This document shows, piece after piece, positions 1-9,942 of a DNA stretch of 64,000 nt. The stretch comes from Symsagittifera roscoffensis (Eukaryota; Xenacoelomorpha; Acoela; Convolutidae), in contig NC_087063.1 in assembly GCF_963678635.1 (NCBI RefSeq), positions 54,451,074-54,515,073 of the forward strand, in the 5' to 3' direction. The first letter of the stretch is position 1; every line of letters begins with the position of its first letter. Under the pieces are notes generated by a model. That model was not told the origin of the DNA. It searched no databases and was given only the letters and a program-made list of their open reading frames with translations. The position numbers and the translations under genes are program-made.

Positions 1-281
1 GAAATTTTTGGTCTATTTCTTTCAAATTTATGTTTGGGTCCAAAACAAAACAGGTACAAAGAAAGTAATTTTTTCTTTTTGTATTTGATGAAAAATCATG
101 CTTTATCAAATCAAAATTTCTGAGAAGTTCAATCAATTTCTGAACGTTCATTTTCTACAGTGCATTCGTCAATAATGATACAAGTTTTTTTGAATGTTTC
201 TACATAAGACAAAACTGAGGGGATAAAATCAGCCAAATTATCATACTCTTTTTTTTCCAACTGAAAATTCTGATTGTTCTT

Positions 282-557
282 TCAAGTGTTTCCTTTTCTA
301 CGATACTCTATAAGATCTATTTTTTTAATATCTGAACGATAACTTAGAAAAATTTTTTGTCTTCCATTATGCAAAGTCCACTCAAATTGAGAAATTTGTG
401 ATTCTGTATCCAAATCTCGCAATTTTGGTAATTTTTGAGATTCCAAAACTGTTAGTGACAATTTCTGGGACTTTTCTTGTAAGACGATATGAAAAAATCC
501 CAATTTATTTTGAAGCTTTAAAACAAGATTTTTGGAAAAACCAATGTTCCAACTCAT
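282..557 (-). CDS. unrecognised 91-codon ORF
   Basis: An open frame on the minus strand downstream of the 647-1273 ORF in the same direction. The product is polar, with many Lys, Leu and Gln, and has no membrane segment or motif I recognise. It could be the tail of a neighbouring element gene or a chance frame. The rest of 1-646 is A+T-rich and shows nothing else I can support. Confidence 0.2.
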   Translation of the reverse strand: MSWNIGFSKNLVLKLQNKLGFFHIVLQEKSQKLSLTVLESQKLPKLRDLDTESQISQFEWTLHNGRQKIFLSYRSDIKKIDLIEYRRKGNT

Positions 558-646
558 ACTGCTCAGCTCAAAGAAGATTTAAAAATTGATTCAAGAAGAT
601 GGATATTTGAATTACATTTCTATAATAACATCACTCAACAACAAAA

Positions 647-1273
647 TTATTGAACTTTACAGTTCTCAACAAACATAAAATCTCCCAAGACTTGGGCAAG
701 TTCTTTGAATTCGTTCAAAGTATAGTTGACATAGGCAACTTGCTTCAATACTTCGTTCTCCTTTGCAGTGAAGAGTCGAATCTGAAAGTAGGGTGGCTTG
801 TTCACACTGTACCTCTTGATTGTGACACACACCCTTCTCTTCTTGTATGTTGCTACGTCATACACCGCATGACAGTTCGCAAGTTCCTGCTCCATGGTTG
901 AGTCTTTGTCAGAATAGGGTTCCAATACAGGAACGAGTCCAAGGTTTTCAGCATCGTGAATAACAGTATTCCGTATTGCTGATATCCTTTCCCCTTCTTT
1001 TTCACCAAGATGGACTTGCTGGGTTTTTTCGATTTGTCCAGATTCATTTTTCTTTAGCAATTGGAAGCAAGGTTCAAAGTAAATTTTTCCGTTGTAGGGT
1101 TTTTGGGACCGAGAAAATCTCCCAATCCTTTTTTGGTTCTTAGCAAATTCAATATAGTTGGGAAGGACATCTTTTCGTCTTTTTGTACAACAAGGATCCA
1201 CAGAACTTGATAATTGATTTTGTGTCCAACCTCGAACTGTTAGCTGAAAAAAGTAAGTTGGAGATGAGAACAA
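647..1273 (-). CDS. possible PC4-like protein next to the DNA polymerase element
   Basis: A 208-codon frame read away from the polymerase pseudogene, overlapping its first bases on the other strand. The C-terminal 60 residues follow the pattern of the PC4/p15 single-strand DNA-binding fold: a basic strand (KKRRVCVTIKRY), then YFQIRLFT, then an L/T-x-x-EF-x-x-L helix (TLNEFKELAQVL). From family knowledge I associate PC4-like ORFs with some animal elements carrying this type of polymerase; I cannot check that here. The N-terminal two thirds are not recognised. The frame is intact although the polymerase is broken. It could also be an unrelated element protein. Confidence 0.35.
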   Translation of the reverse strand: MFSSPTYFFQLTVRGWTQNQLSSSVDPCCTKRRKDVLPNYIEFAKNQKRIGRFSRSQKPYNGKIYFEPCFQLLKKNESGQIEKTQQVHLGEKEGERISAIRNTVIHDAENLGLVPVLEPYSDKDSTMEQELANCHAVYDVATYKKRRVCVTIKRYSVNKPPYFQIRLFTAKENEVLKQVAYVNYTLNEFKELAQVLGDFMFVENCKVQ

Positions 1274-4013
1274 AATTTCAAGATATTGAAAGAGCTGTCA
1301 ATGAAAGAATGAAAAAGATCTTTGATCAACTGAACGAACGTGGTAAAAATTTTTCAAGTAATAAGTTCGAATAAGACGAATGCATTGAAGATTCGGAAGA
1401 AGCAGATATGTCAACCCAATTCTTGCGAATTCAGAAAAATAAACTCATTGAATTGAAACAACATCTGGAGAGATATATAAATACTTTACCTGTTTTTGGA
1501 TGTAACAGTGGTAGATATGACTTAAATTTGATCAAGTCCTACTTAATCCCTTATTTGATTCGCGATAAAGAGCAAGAAAAATCCGTTATCAAAAAAGCAA
1601 ATGATTTTATATCTTTCAAGTTTGGAGATGTACAATTTCTTGACATTATGAAATTTCTGGGTGGAGCAACAACTCTGGACACATTTCTCAAAGCTTAAAA
1701 AGCTAGTGAAACAAAAGGATTCTTTCCTTATGAGTGGTTTGACAACCCTGACAAACTTGATTTTCCAGGACTGCCGCCATATGAAGCATTTTTCAGTAAA
1801 CTTAGAAACAACAATCCTCTAGACAAAGACTTTACTGATTATGAAAAACTGAGGAAGAGTGGACTTGATGAACAGAGAGCACTGAAAAAGCTTCAAATCA
1901 AGACTGTTCCCCCATCTGGACTAGATAATTACAGTTACTTACAACAAACTTGGCAGAAAAACGGAATGACTGTGTTCAAAGACTTTTTGCAGTGGTACAA
2001 CAACAAAGATGTAGTTCTAACCCTGGAAGCAATGCAAAAAATGATTCAGTTTTATCATAACAAAGGGATAGATATGTTGAAATTGGATGTACACTTCCAA
2101 ATCTAGCAAACATATGTCTACACAAATCTACAAATTACAAGTTTTATCCATTTTGCGAAAGTGATAAAGATTTGTGTGAAAAAATACGAGAAGACATGAC
2201 CGGTGGGCCTTCGATTGTGTTCACTCAAAAAGCTGTTGTAGACGAAACATTTATCAGAGATTCATCAAATATTTGTAAGTCAATCGTTGGAATTGATGCG
2301 AGCCAGCTTTACCCCTATTCAATGTGCCAAGATATGCCAACAGGACTGTATACGAGATGGGAGTTTGACACTGATATGCAGAAATTCAAGGCTAGACATA
2401 ATCGAACTCGCAATTTTGAGAACATGGTCATGTCTTTCTATCAAGAATCAAGAACAGAATGTAAAATTGAGAGCTTTTTTACATCTGGAAAACAGAAGAA
2501 AATTGACTGTTTTAATGTGGACGGTTATTGTGATCACTGTAAAACAGTATTCGAGGCAATGGGATGCTACTATCACTTTTGTTCTTGTCAAGAAACTCGT
2601 CCCTCCTTAACAGAACAGGATATCGAGCGAGGAAATAAGAAGAGAGAGATGGATGAGATGAGACGAGAATACATTCAAGAGAAAGGATACAAAGTTGAAG
2701 AAATGTGGGAGTGTGAGTGGTGGCAAAATTTCAAAACCAATGACCAGATCAAAAATCATGTTCGAAGCCACTTTCCCTACAAAAGACCCCTTTCTACAGA
2801 CTCTCTTCTAGCAAAGATAAAAGATGGATCTCTTTTTGGTTACGTTCAGTGTGACTTAGTTGTTCCAGATGAACTGAAATCGAAATTTGCGAATTTTCCT
2901 CCAATTTTCAAAAATACGGAGGTCGGAAGAAATGATATTGGAGATTACATGAAAAACTATGCGATCGAGAACGAAATGTTAAAGCATCCTCAGAGAATGC
3001 TGATATCTAGTTTCAAGCTGGAAAATGGAACAGTTATAACTCCTCTCTTCAACTTTTATATGGAACATGGATTACAGTGCACCAAAATTTACCGATTTGT
3101 TCAACATTCTCCTCGGAAGTGTTTCAATAATTTCGTTCAATCGGTGGTTGATGCAAGAAGAGAAGGAGAAGAAAACCCTTTGTCAGGAGTTGTAGCAGAA
3201 ACAATGAAGCTCTTGGGCAATTCCTCCTATGGATATCAGATCATGGATAGATCGAGACATACAATCACAAAATATCTCAACGATGAAAAAACTCATAAGG
3301 CAATCAATGAATCACTGTTTAAGAGACTTAACACAGTTGAGAAGGACTTATATGAGGTGGAGTTTTTGAAGTCAACCATTGAGCACAGAGAACCCATCAT
3401 TGTTGGTTTTTTCATACTTCAGTATGCAAAACTGAGAATGTTGGAACTCTACTATAACTTCTTTGACAAGTTCTATGATGTGAATAAAGTTGAAGATGGA
3501 CACAGACTCACTTTACTTGGCACTTGCAGAAGAAAATTTGTACGATTGCATCCAACCAGATAAGAGAGCTGCTTGGGAAAAATGAGGGAGAGTGATTGCA
3601 GAGATTCCTTCAAGGCGGATGCAAAATCTAATTTCTTTCCTCGAACGTGTTGTAGTACCCATAAAAAACATGATAAGCGGGAGCCGGGACTTTTCAAAGA
3701 AGAATTTAGGTGCACAGAAATGCTCTGTTTATGTAGTCAGACATATTGCTGCTATGACAACAAGTCAGACAAATTCAAATTTAGCAGCAAAGGATTGAAT
3801 AAGCGGGTTCTAGAAGATTCTGGAGACGGTCCCATGTCAAAATACAGGAGAGTGCTTGATGAAGCAATGAATCTTACATCTACTAATAGAGGATTCAGAA
3901 CTATAAATCATATGGTTGCTACATATGAATAGACAAAGAAAGGACTGAGTTATTTTTATCCTAAAAGACAAGTGCAAGATGATGGAATTCATACAAAACC
4001 ATTGGACTTATAA
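1183..4013 (+). pseudogene. family B DNA polymerase (DNA_pol_B_2 type) pseudogene of a Maverick/Polinton- or adintovirus-like element
   Basis: Domains appear in order across broken frames. Exonuclease motifs lie at 1408-1740 (FGCNSGRYDLNLIK, then FKFGDVQFLDIMKFLGG). Palm motif A is DASQLYPYSM at about 2295-2325, motif B is KLLGNSSYG at about 3207-3233, and the DTD of motif C is at 3499-3507 in another frame. The typical KR-x-V-x-DDGIHT-x-PL end reaches 4013. Residues 116-184 of the 2172-3563 frame hold an insertion with G-C-Y-Y-H-F-C and GYKVEEMWECEW, resembling a Vsr-like endonuclease fold (inference). Lesions are in-frame TAA at 1372 and 1696, a frameshift near 2080, another just before motif C near 3495, a stop near 3576 and TAG near 3931. 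Protein-primed polymerases of this class copy linear element DNA. No integrase, ATPase, protease or capsid gene is visible, so this is a fragment. Confidence 0.85.
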
Positions 4014-4586
4014 GAACTCTTCTGATGTATTAAAGTATATAAGATGTCATATTATTATGGTTTCATGATAATGAAATGTAAATAATTGCGGTAAACTTAA
4101 TATACAATGCAGTGATTTATATACTTTCTTTGTAATTCAAACTTTTTTCTCAAAAAACTTGACTTTTTTTCGATGTCTCTGTAGGTTCAGAATAGATTAA
4201 GATAGGTAGAAAGTAAAAGTATCTAATTATTTTTTATTAGATCAATTTAAACAAAATCTTATCGTGTTTTGAATTTTTTCGAAAAAATTTTTTTGATAAA
4301 AATTCCAAGTTTTTGCACAAAAACTCTTACCATTGACTTACCATGCACCAAAAAACTAAATACATAACCTTTATTCTACAATCTACACGTAATTAACAAT
4401 TAACTGTTCCCAATTAGATAACGCGCGCCAAAAACTTTGCGAAAAAAATAAACATTTCCACACAAAAACCAAAAAAAAATACGTTTTTCTTACCATTATC
4501 TTACCATCACACAAACCATAAAACCTTACCATCGGTATTCCCTATCTTAATACATTGTAGACTCTATACCAAATCTTAATACATAG
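4014..4586. other. A+T-rich spacer with scattered CTTACCAT words
   Basis: No coding signal. The word CTTACCAT or ACTTACCAT recurs at least five times between about 4329 and 4535, and the phrase ATCTTAATACAT recurs three times between 4550 and 4625. This may be the degraded terminal region of the polymerase element, but no terminal inverted repeat could be paired with the left edge. Confidence 0.4.
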
Positions 4587-4637
4587 CATGGAAGACCTGA
4601 AGTCTATAACGTATCTTAATACATAGGGTCTTCCATG
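4587..4637. repeat. 11-bp inverted repeat
   Basis: CATGGAAGACC at 4587-4597 is the exact reverse complement of GGTCTTCCATG at 4627-4637, with a 29-base loop containing one ATCTTAATACAT copy. It directly abuts the C17 run. Confidence 0.75.
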
Positions 4638-4654
4638 CCCCCCCCCCCCCCCCC
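4638..4654. repeat. C17 homopolymer
   Basis: Seventeen C in a row in an otherwise A+T-rich region, beginning right after the inverted repeat. The true length may differ because such runs are error-prone in assemblies. Confidence 0.9.
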
Positions 4655-4677
4655 ACTTCAGCCTCAACATCTACTAC

Positions 4678-6745
4678 TGGCGTACCTCCAGCTTTTGCTG
4701 GGTTCTAATTGGTTTCTATCGGAACAAACAAAAAAAATTTCCCAAAAGTTTATTCCAATATTTAATTTTTTATCGACATGCTTTTTATTTTTGTGTTCTA
4801 TCGCAAGTGGTGTGAAGCTTAGCTTCGCCTCTGTCTTTTGTATCGACTTACTAATCTCTTGATGCTTCGTTTGATGAGTGAAAAAGGTTTTTATGTGCGT
4901 GTATGTGTTTATAGGAACTGGAGGATTTGAAATGTTTTTTAGTTTATAATTTTTTGAGGTAACGCAATTGCTTGAGATGACAACGGCTTGTTATTCGAAT
5001 TTTGCAAAGTAAAGTTTTTTTGCTTTTTCGGACTGTCATCCGTCTGTTCAATTTTATTGGCTTACTTACCGTAGCCCGGCTTTTTTGAAGGCTTAGCTAT
5101 TTTCAAAGTTACTGTAACACTCATCCTTGAGACGACAAAGCCCGGGAATTCGGTAGCAGTCGACACTTGTTTTTTTTTGAAAAAAAAACTAGTTGAATTA
5201 TGGTCTTCCTACATTTTTCTGTCGTTTTACTTCGGCAGAAAATACTTCCGACAAAATTCGGCTTCCTTCTAGCATTGTAAATTCTTCTTGTAAAATTTCT
5301 TATGACGCAGGTAATTTTATTCCGGATAGTTTGGTCTTTTGTTGCAATTCTTATAACTTTATTAAGAAAAAACCTTTTTTTTTTCAAAATTTTTTCATTG
5401 GTTTTAAAAATTTGAATCACAATTATTCATTTTTGTATCGCAAATGGTGCGAAGCTCAGCTTCAAATCTGTGTTTAGATTGGGTAGTAATTAGCAAGACT
5501 TTATTTTGGGCAGTATATAATTTTCGAATATGTTGAGCTTTTCTGAGGTTCGAGGTTTTCGTCCTAGTTTCAGTTGGATAAATTTCCGTTTTTAATGCCC
5601 ATGTTAATGTCTTTTGTCAATTGTTTTCTGACATACTTTACAAAGCGGCTGTTTGATTTTGAATCAAACAAGCGTTCCTAGAATTTGTTCTTTAATTTGT
5701 TGATTTAACTTTAGGTTTAAATTATATCGGCTCAGTCAATTTATTTTGCATAGTTTCGGGGAAAAAATGCCTGTGCTTTCGAGTGTGTCAGTAGGGATGG
5801 GTCGTAAGAAAAATTTGAAATTTTCTATCCTAATTTTTGCAATAACGTTTGTTTTTGGCTCAACGGTGGTAGCTTTAGTTGAATTTCGATAAACAGCTTC
5901 TAATGCTTTTTAAGGCATTTCATAAACTTCATCTGATGTACACTATAATTTGGTACATAGTGTTGTTTTTCGTTTTTTTTTTCAAGTTGTTTTCAAGTAA
6001 TTTTTGTAACAAATTTTTATAGAAAACTCTTAGACATCCGTCTGTTTTGAAATCCTTTATTTTGAAACGAAATCTTTTTGGTGTATCACAAGTGTTGCGA
6101 AGTTCTATTTCGCCGCTGTGTCACAATTTTGTTTTTATTTGGATTTTTAAAAATATCATTTTTGTTGCCCTTTCTTTCTTTGAAATCAACTACGAGATTT
6201 AGTCGAACGTCGAGATTTAGTCTAGTTTCGAGCAAATAAGTGTTTTTTAGACTTTTTGGATAAAAAACTTGCTTTTCCTATTTAGAAAACTAGTTTTGGA
6301 TCGCGCTTATTCGGCTAATAATTTCAGTGTTTTCATTTAATATATTTCAATTATTATTTTTTTCATTTTTTGTTGATTGTTATTCCTTTTTTTTAGACAA
6401 ATCTTGTCGATGATGCATAAGTTACTAGTTTTCTACGCTATTGTAAAGTTCTCAAACCTCCACTTTCTAAAAACGACAGTAATTTGAAAACGAAAATTAA
6501 GAAAAACATGTTTTTTCTTCATTTTTCTATGATTATGGTCGGAACATTTTGGGCTACTTGCACAGCAACCGGATATCTTTGTTGTTACTTCGTTTTTCTT
6601 TTTATTGCAACTAGCTCGAGTTTCTATTAGGTTTCTTCAGCAAATGTGTCATATAAAAGGCATCAATAATCAAATAAGATTTCGAAAATGTTGATAAAAA
6701 GGTAGAAAATCAGATTGATTATCACATCATTGACTTGGATCGACA
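4678..6745. repeat. degenerate ~640 bp repeat family, about three tandem copies
   Basis: The landmark TATCGCAAGTGGTGTGAAGC...CTCTGT recurs at about 4798, 5437 and 6083, giving a period near 640 bp. Each copy contains a small hairpin (GAAGC/GCTTC, GAAGC/GCTTC, CGAA/TTCG). Another landmark, GCGTACCTCCAGC...GCTGG, marks copies at 4679, 28658 and 29318. The unit resembles no coding sequence. Short open frames here are poly-T artefacts. From about 6130 to 6745 I see only A+T-rich sequence. Confidence 0.5.
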
Positions 6746-7954
6746 ATAATGACATTTGTTATCAAACTTTTATAGGATGGAGGTAATGATTAAAAGACAA
6801 AAATCATGTTAAGAGAGACTATGCAGTTTTTATACTCTTGTACATTCCTCTAAAATTTCAAGTAGCTATGTTTGTCTAATTTGTCATTACGTTCATATTG
6901 AAAAAGTAAAAATAATAGAAACCACCAGGAAATTCAAGGTTCGCACATCAGCTAACTCATTTTCAAAAAAAAATCAAATTAGCCGAACGATTTTCAAAAA
7001 CTAGATGATTAAATTAAAATTAATATCGGCAATTGATAGAAATAAAAATTGTTGTTGCGTAATTTTTTTTAGCTTCAAATGAAAATACGTTTAGCTAAGG
7101 CTTCAATTTCGAAAATACAAACATACATACCTAAAAAAGAACATCCAAATACACATACTTTTGTTTTAAATATATATGTGAATACAAAATATACTTCTGT
7201 TTTTGATACAGAAACGTGGTACCTCCACATGTGGTATCTGGTGCAAGGGTACATATGCTCTACTTGTGTAGTACCTGGAGCAATGATATAGAGCCTTTTG
7301 ACAATTCAGCTTAGGGCAACAATATGAAGTTTAAGTTTGCATAACAACATAAATGCATATAAACAAGCGAAAACACAGAAACAGCATACATATACATTAC
7401 ACTACAAAAAACATAAACAAAGATACAGCTAGAAAAAAGTTCATGTATCTGGTACAAAGGTAGTCCATGTATAAAATTATTGAAAGATTTGATTTTTTCA
7501 GCCAACTAATTTAAAAATAGGACACATTCTGATATTTGATTATACAGTTTCTGTAGATGAGCGTCTGAAAATGTAACTTGCACAAATTTTTATACAAAGA
7601 TACAAAAAAATATACAAACAAACACGCTGTTTTTACAAACACATTCATAATTTTATATTTATAATCCATTTGAACCCAAACCTTCTGCGTACAAGACTGT
7701 ATACCCACACTGTAGAAATGCACTTATTTAAGTGGTATATCTCGTAATTATTGTACATATATGGTGTTTAGTGAAAACAATATGAATCTTAAAGTCACCG
7801 ACAAAAAAATGGTTTTATTTCAGTTGTAGCCATACAAATAAGTAAAACTGCACGTCTCTTGTTTTATTGTTTGATTGTTTTCGATTAGGAAACATGTAAA
7901 AAGGCATACACACTCATAATCAACCAACCACACAATTATACTTTTACAAAAAGG
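6744..7954. repeat. 1.21 kb direct repeat, copy 1
   Basis: Begins at CAATAATGACATTTG and ends where the same words restart at 7955. Internal landmarks are ATAGGATGGAGGTAA, the TTCAAAAACTA block and GACAAAAA...TTTTAT...CAGTTGTAGCCATAC. They recur in the same order in copy 2 with many substitutions and small indels. No protein is supported. Confidence 0.85.
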
Positions 7955-9076
7955 CAATAATGACATTTGTTATCAGTCTTTTATAGGATGGAGGTAAGGA
8001 TTAAAAGAAAAATATCATGGAAAGAGAGTATGCAGTTTTTATTCTCTTGCACATTCCCTTAAAATTCCAAGTAGCTTGTTTATCTAACTTGTTATTATGT
8101 TTAAATTGAAAAACAAAACTAAGAAAAGTAAAATTAACGGTCGCACAACGGCTAACTCATTTTCAAGTAAAACCAAATTAGTCGAACGATTTTCAAAAAC
8201 TAAATGATTAAATTAAAATCATTAATGGCAATTGTTATGAAAAGAAAACAGTTGTTGCTGAGTAGTTCTTTTTGCTTCTAGTTAAAACACTTTTAGCTAT
8301 GGCTGAAATTCGGAAAATACAAACTTACATACCTACAAAACATCCAAACACGCACTTCTGTTTTAAATAAGAATGTGAATTTCAAAAAAAAATTAAGTTT
8401 TTTCTTAATACGGAAACGTGGTTATTCAACATGTGGTACTTGGCACAAAGTTACATATGCTGTACATATTTGGTAATTGGAGCAATATTTTAGAGCCTTA
8501 TAGACAATTCAGCAAAGGGAAACCATATGAAGTTTAAGTTTTAAGTAGATTTCAACTAACAGCTATTTGCCTCACTAATATACTCATAATTACCCACAAA
8601 TATACATAATACCACAAGTGCATGTAGCCAAGCAAATACATAGAAACAGCATACAGATACACTACACTTCACAAAAACATAAGCAAAGACACATCTAGAA
8701 AAAAGCTCATGCCGTATCTGGTACAGGGAAAGTCCATGTATAAAACTTTTCATAGTTTAGACACAGTCTGGGTTTGGATTATTCACTATTCTGTAGATGA
8801 GCGTCTGAAAGTGTAACCTGCACAAACTTTTTTTGAAAGATACAAAAAAATGTACAAACAAACACGCTGTCCTTACAAACACATATTCAGCTATTTATAT
8901 TTATGATACATTTGAATCCAAACCTTCCCCGTACAAAAATATATACCCACACGTTAACAAATACACTTAATTAAGTGGTATATCTCCTAATTATTGTACA
9001 AATATGGTGTCTAGTGAAAACAATAGGAATTTTATAATTACCGACAAAAATGGTTTTATATCAGTTGTAGCCATAC
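7955..9076. repeat. 1.21 kb direct repeat, copy 2 (left part, interrupted by the provirus)
   Basis: Follows copy 1 directly and matches it up to CAGTTGTAGCCATAC at 9062-9076. Copy 1 continues with ACAAATAAGTAAAACTGC. In copy 2 the corresponding sequence resumes only at 27987, so the 18.9 kb element sits inside this copy. Confidence 0.85.
9073..9076. repeat. target-site duplication ATAC (left)
   Basis: ATAC immediately precedes the left LTR and is repeated at 27987-27990 right after the right LTR. The undisturbed copy 1 has a single CATACAAATAA at this place, so ATAC was duplicated on insertion. Confidence 0.85.
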
Positions 9077-9206
9077 TGAGTTAGGTCCGATGTGGTTAAC
9101 TCATAGAGTAATTTCGGATAGGGTACACCGTCTGCTCGTCACGCTATCTTATTTTCGGCCGGATAGATTCGTGCAACTTCTTAGTCTAATACCGATCCTA
9201 ATCTTA

Positions 9207-9214
9207 CTCTTATA
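9207..9214 (-). promoter_or_regulatory. LTR TATA-like box (3' LTR copy)
   Basis: TATAAGAG on the coding strand, conserved as TATAAGAGTAAGATTAAG in the older LTRs at about 38099 and 41418. It is the only good TATA candidate in the LTR. The equivalent in the 5' LTR would drive genomic RNA. Confidence 0.6.
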
Positions 9215-9276
9215 CTATCTAGTCTCAGGTTGTTTAACTAGTCTCTGCTAGGCTCAATAGATCTAGGGTATACTGG

Positions 9277-9282
9277 TTTATT
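9277..9282 (-). promoter_or_regulatory. AATAAA in U3 (possible polyadenylation signal)
   Basis: AATAAA in the context CGCAATAAACCAG, 60-70 bases upstream of the TATA box. A signal inside U3 would be used only at the 3' end of the RNA if cleavage falls in R. The older LTRs have CGCGGAAACCAG or similar here, so it is not conserved and the call is weak. Confidence 0.3.
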
Positions 9283-9343
9283 GCGGCTGCTGAAGTTCTC
9301 TTGGAGAGGCAACTAATTTCTAAGTTAAATTCAAATCTCTCTG

Positions 9344-9371
9344 GTGCTGAAATTACAAGTAATTTCAGCAC
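9344..9371. repeat. perfect 13-bp palindrome in U3 (3' LTR)
   Basis: GTGCTGAAATTAC, two bases, GTAATTTCAGCAC. The same structure in the old LTRs at 37964-37991 and 41281-41308 reads GTGCTGAAACTAC/GTAGTTTCAGCAC. One position differs on both arms in a pairing-preserving way. Confidence 0.85.
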
Positions 9372-9486
9372 TTACAAATAAGTGGGTTGTTAGTTAGATG
9401 GATCATGATTGGTTAATATTAAATACTTTACAGTGGTAAAATATCTAATTTATCCAATCATAAAATGTAGTTTAGATCAGGTTCCA

Positions 9487-9493
9487 CCCTTCC
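9487..9493 (-). promoter_or_regulatory. polypurine tract
   Basis: GGAAGGG on the coding strand lies directly against the TGGAACC start of the 3' LTR, where the plus-strand DNA primer of an LTR retroelement belongs. Short at seven purines, but perfectly placed. Confidence 0.65.
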
Positions 9494-9531
9494 GGGTTTT
9501 ACAGAGTTTTTTAGAATTGTCTTTCTGCAAT

Positions 9532-9942
9532 TCAAAGGATGGATGATGGACGTTGGTATTTGGCGAACATCATATTTCTTCTGGGTTCTCTTGTTAGAGA
9601 AGTTCCAGGATCAATCGTTGTGTCTTCTTATGACAACGACTGGGTTTTCTCAACAAACTCAAATCTGATTTCAGAATGGTTGGCTATGACAGGTTTTTCT
9701 GTTTCATGTAGAGAACTTCTTTTTTGTTTGACCTTGTCTGGGAATGGCGTGGAGATTGTGCGTGGAGGGGATGCCTGGTTACTCGGATCTGTACGTATAC
9801 TTGAACATCGAGGTGGTCATTGGTCTAGTTCAATGAAGTCCTTTTCTGCGAAGTCAAGTCGTACTCTAAATCCTTTGAGTTGTGATTGTGGACGGCATAT
9901 TGATTGTGGTTGGCCATTCTTTTTCGAGTGTAGTGGGGTCAT
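9532..9942 (-). pseudogene. ORF-Z, decayed last gene before the 3' LTR
   Basis: A 137-codon minus-strand frame beginning ATG at 9942 and interrupted in frame by TGA at 9817-9819 and TAA at 9628-9630. It ends TGA at 9532. The composition looks protein-like (GFRVRLDFAEKDFIEL; SPPRTISTPFPDKVKQ; ANHSEIRFEFVEKTQS) and G+C is higher than in the flanks. I do not recognise the family. On the other strand 9539-10015 is also open for 158 codons, so strand choice is uncertain; position and gene order favour minus. Confidence 0.35.

Larger units (their letters stand above)
9077..9486 (-). repeat. 3' LTR (410 bp)
   Basis: On the coding strand it runs from TGGAACCTGATC (9486) to GGACCTAACTCA (9077). It contains the U3 palindrome at 9344-9371, an AATAAA at 9277-9282 (complement) and TATAAGAG at 9207-9214 (complement). 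It matches the 5' LTR except for two substitutions and the duplication found in the other copy. Confidence 0.93.

Noticed and set aside
1183-4013. Reassigned stop codons explaining the interrupted polymerase frame
   Set aside because: The interruptions include real frameshifts and TAA, TAG and TGA alike. Intact frames elsewhere use the standard code.
7079-8753. Short hydrophobic ORFs in the 1.21 kb repeat (7311-7505, 8556-8753)
   Set aside because: They sit in equivalent places of the two repeat copies but differ by frameshifts. This is explained by shared descent of non-coding DNA.
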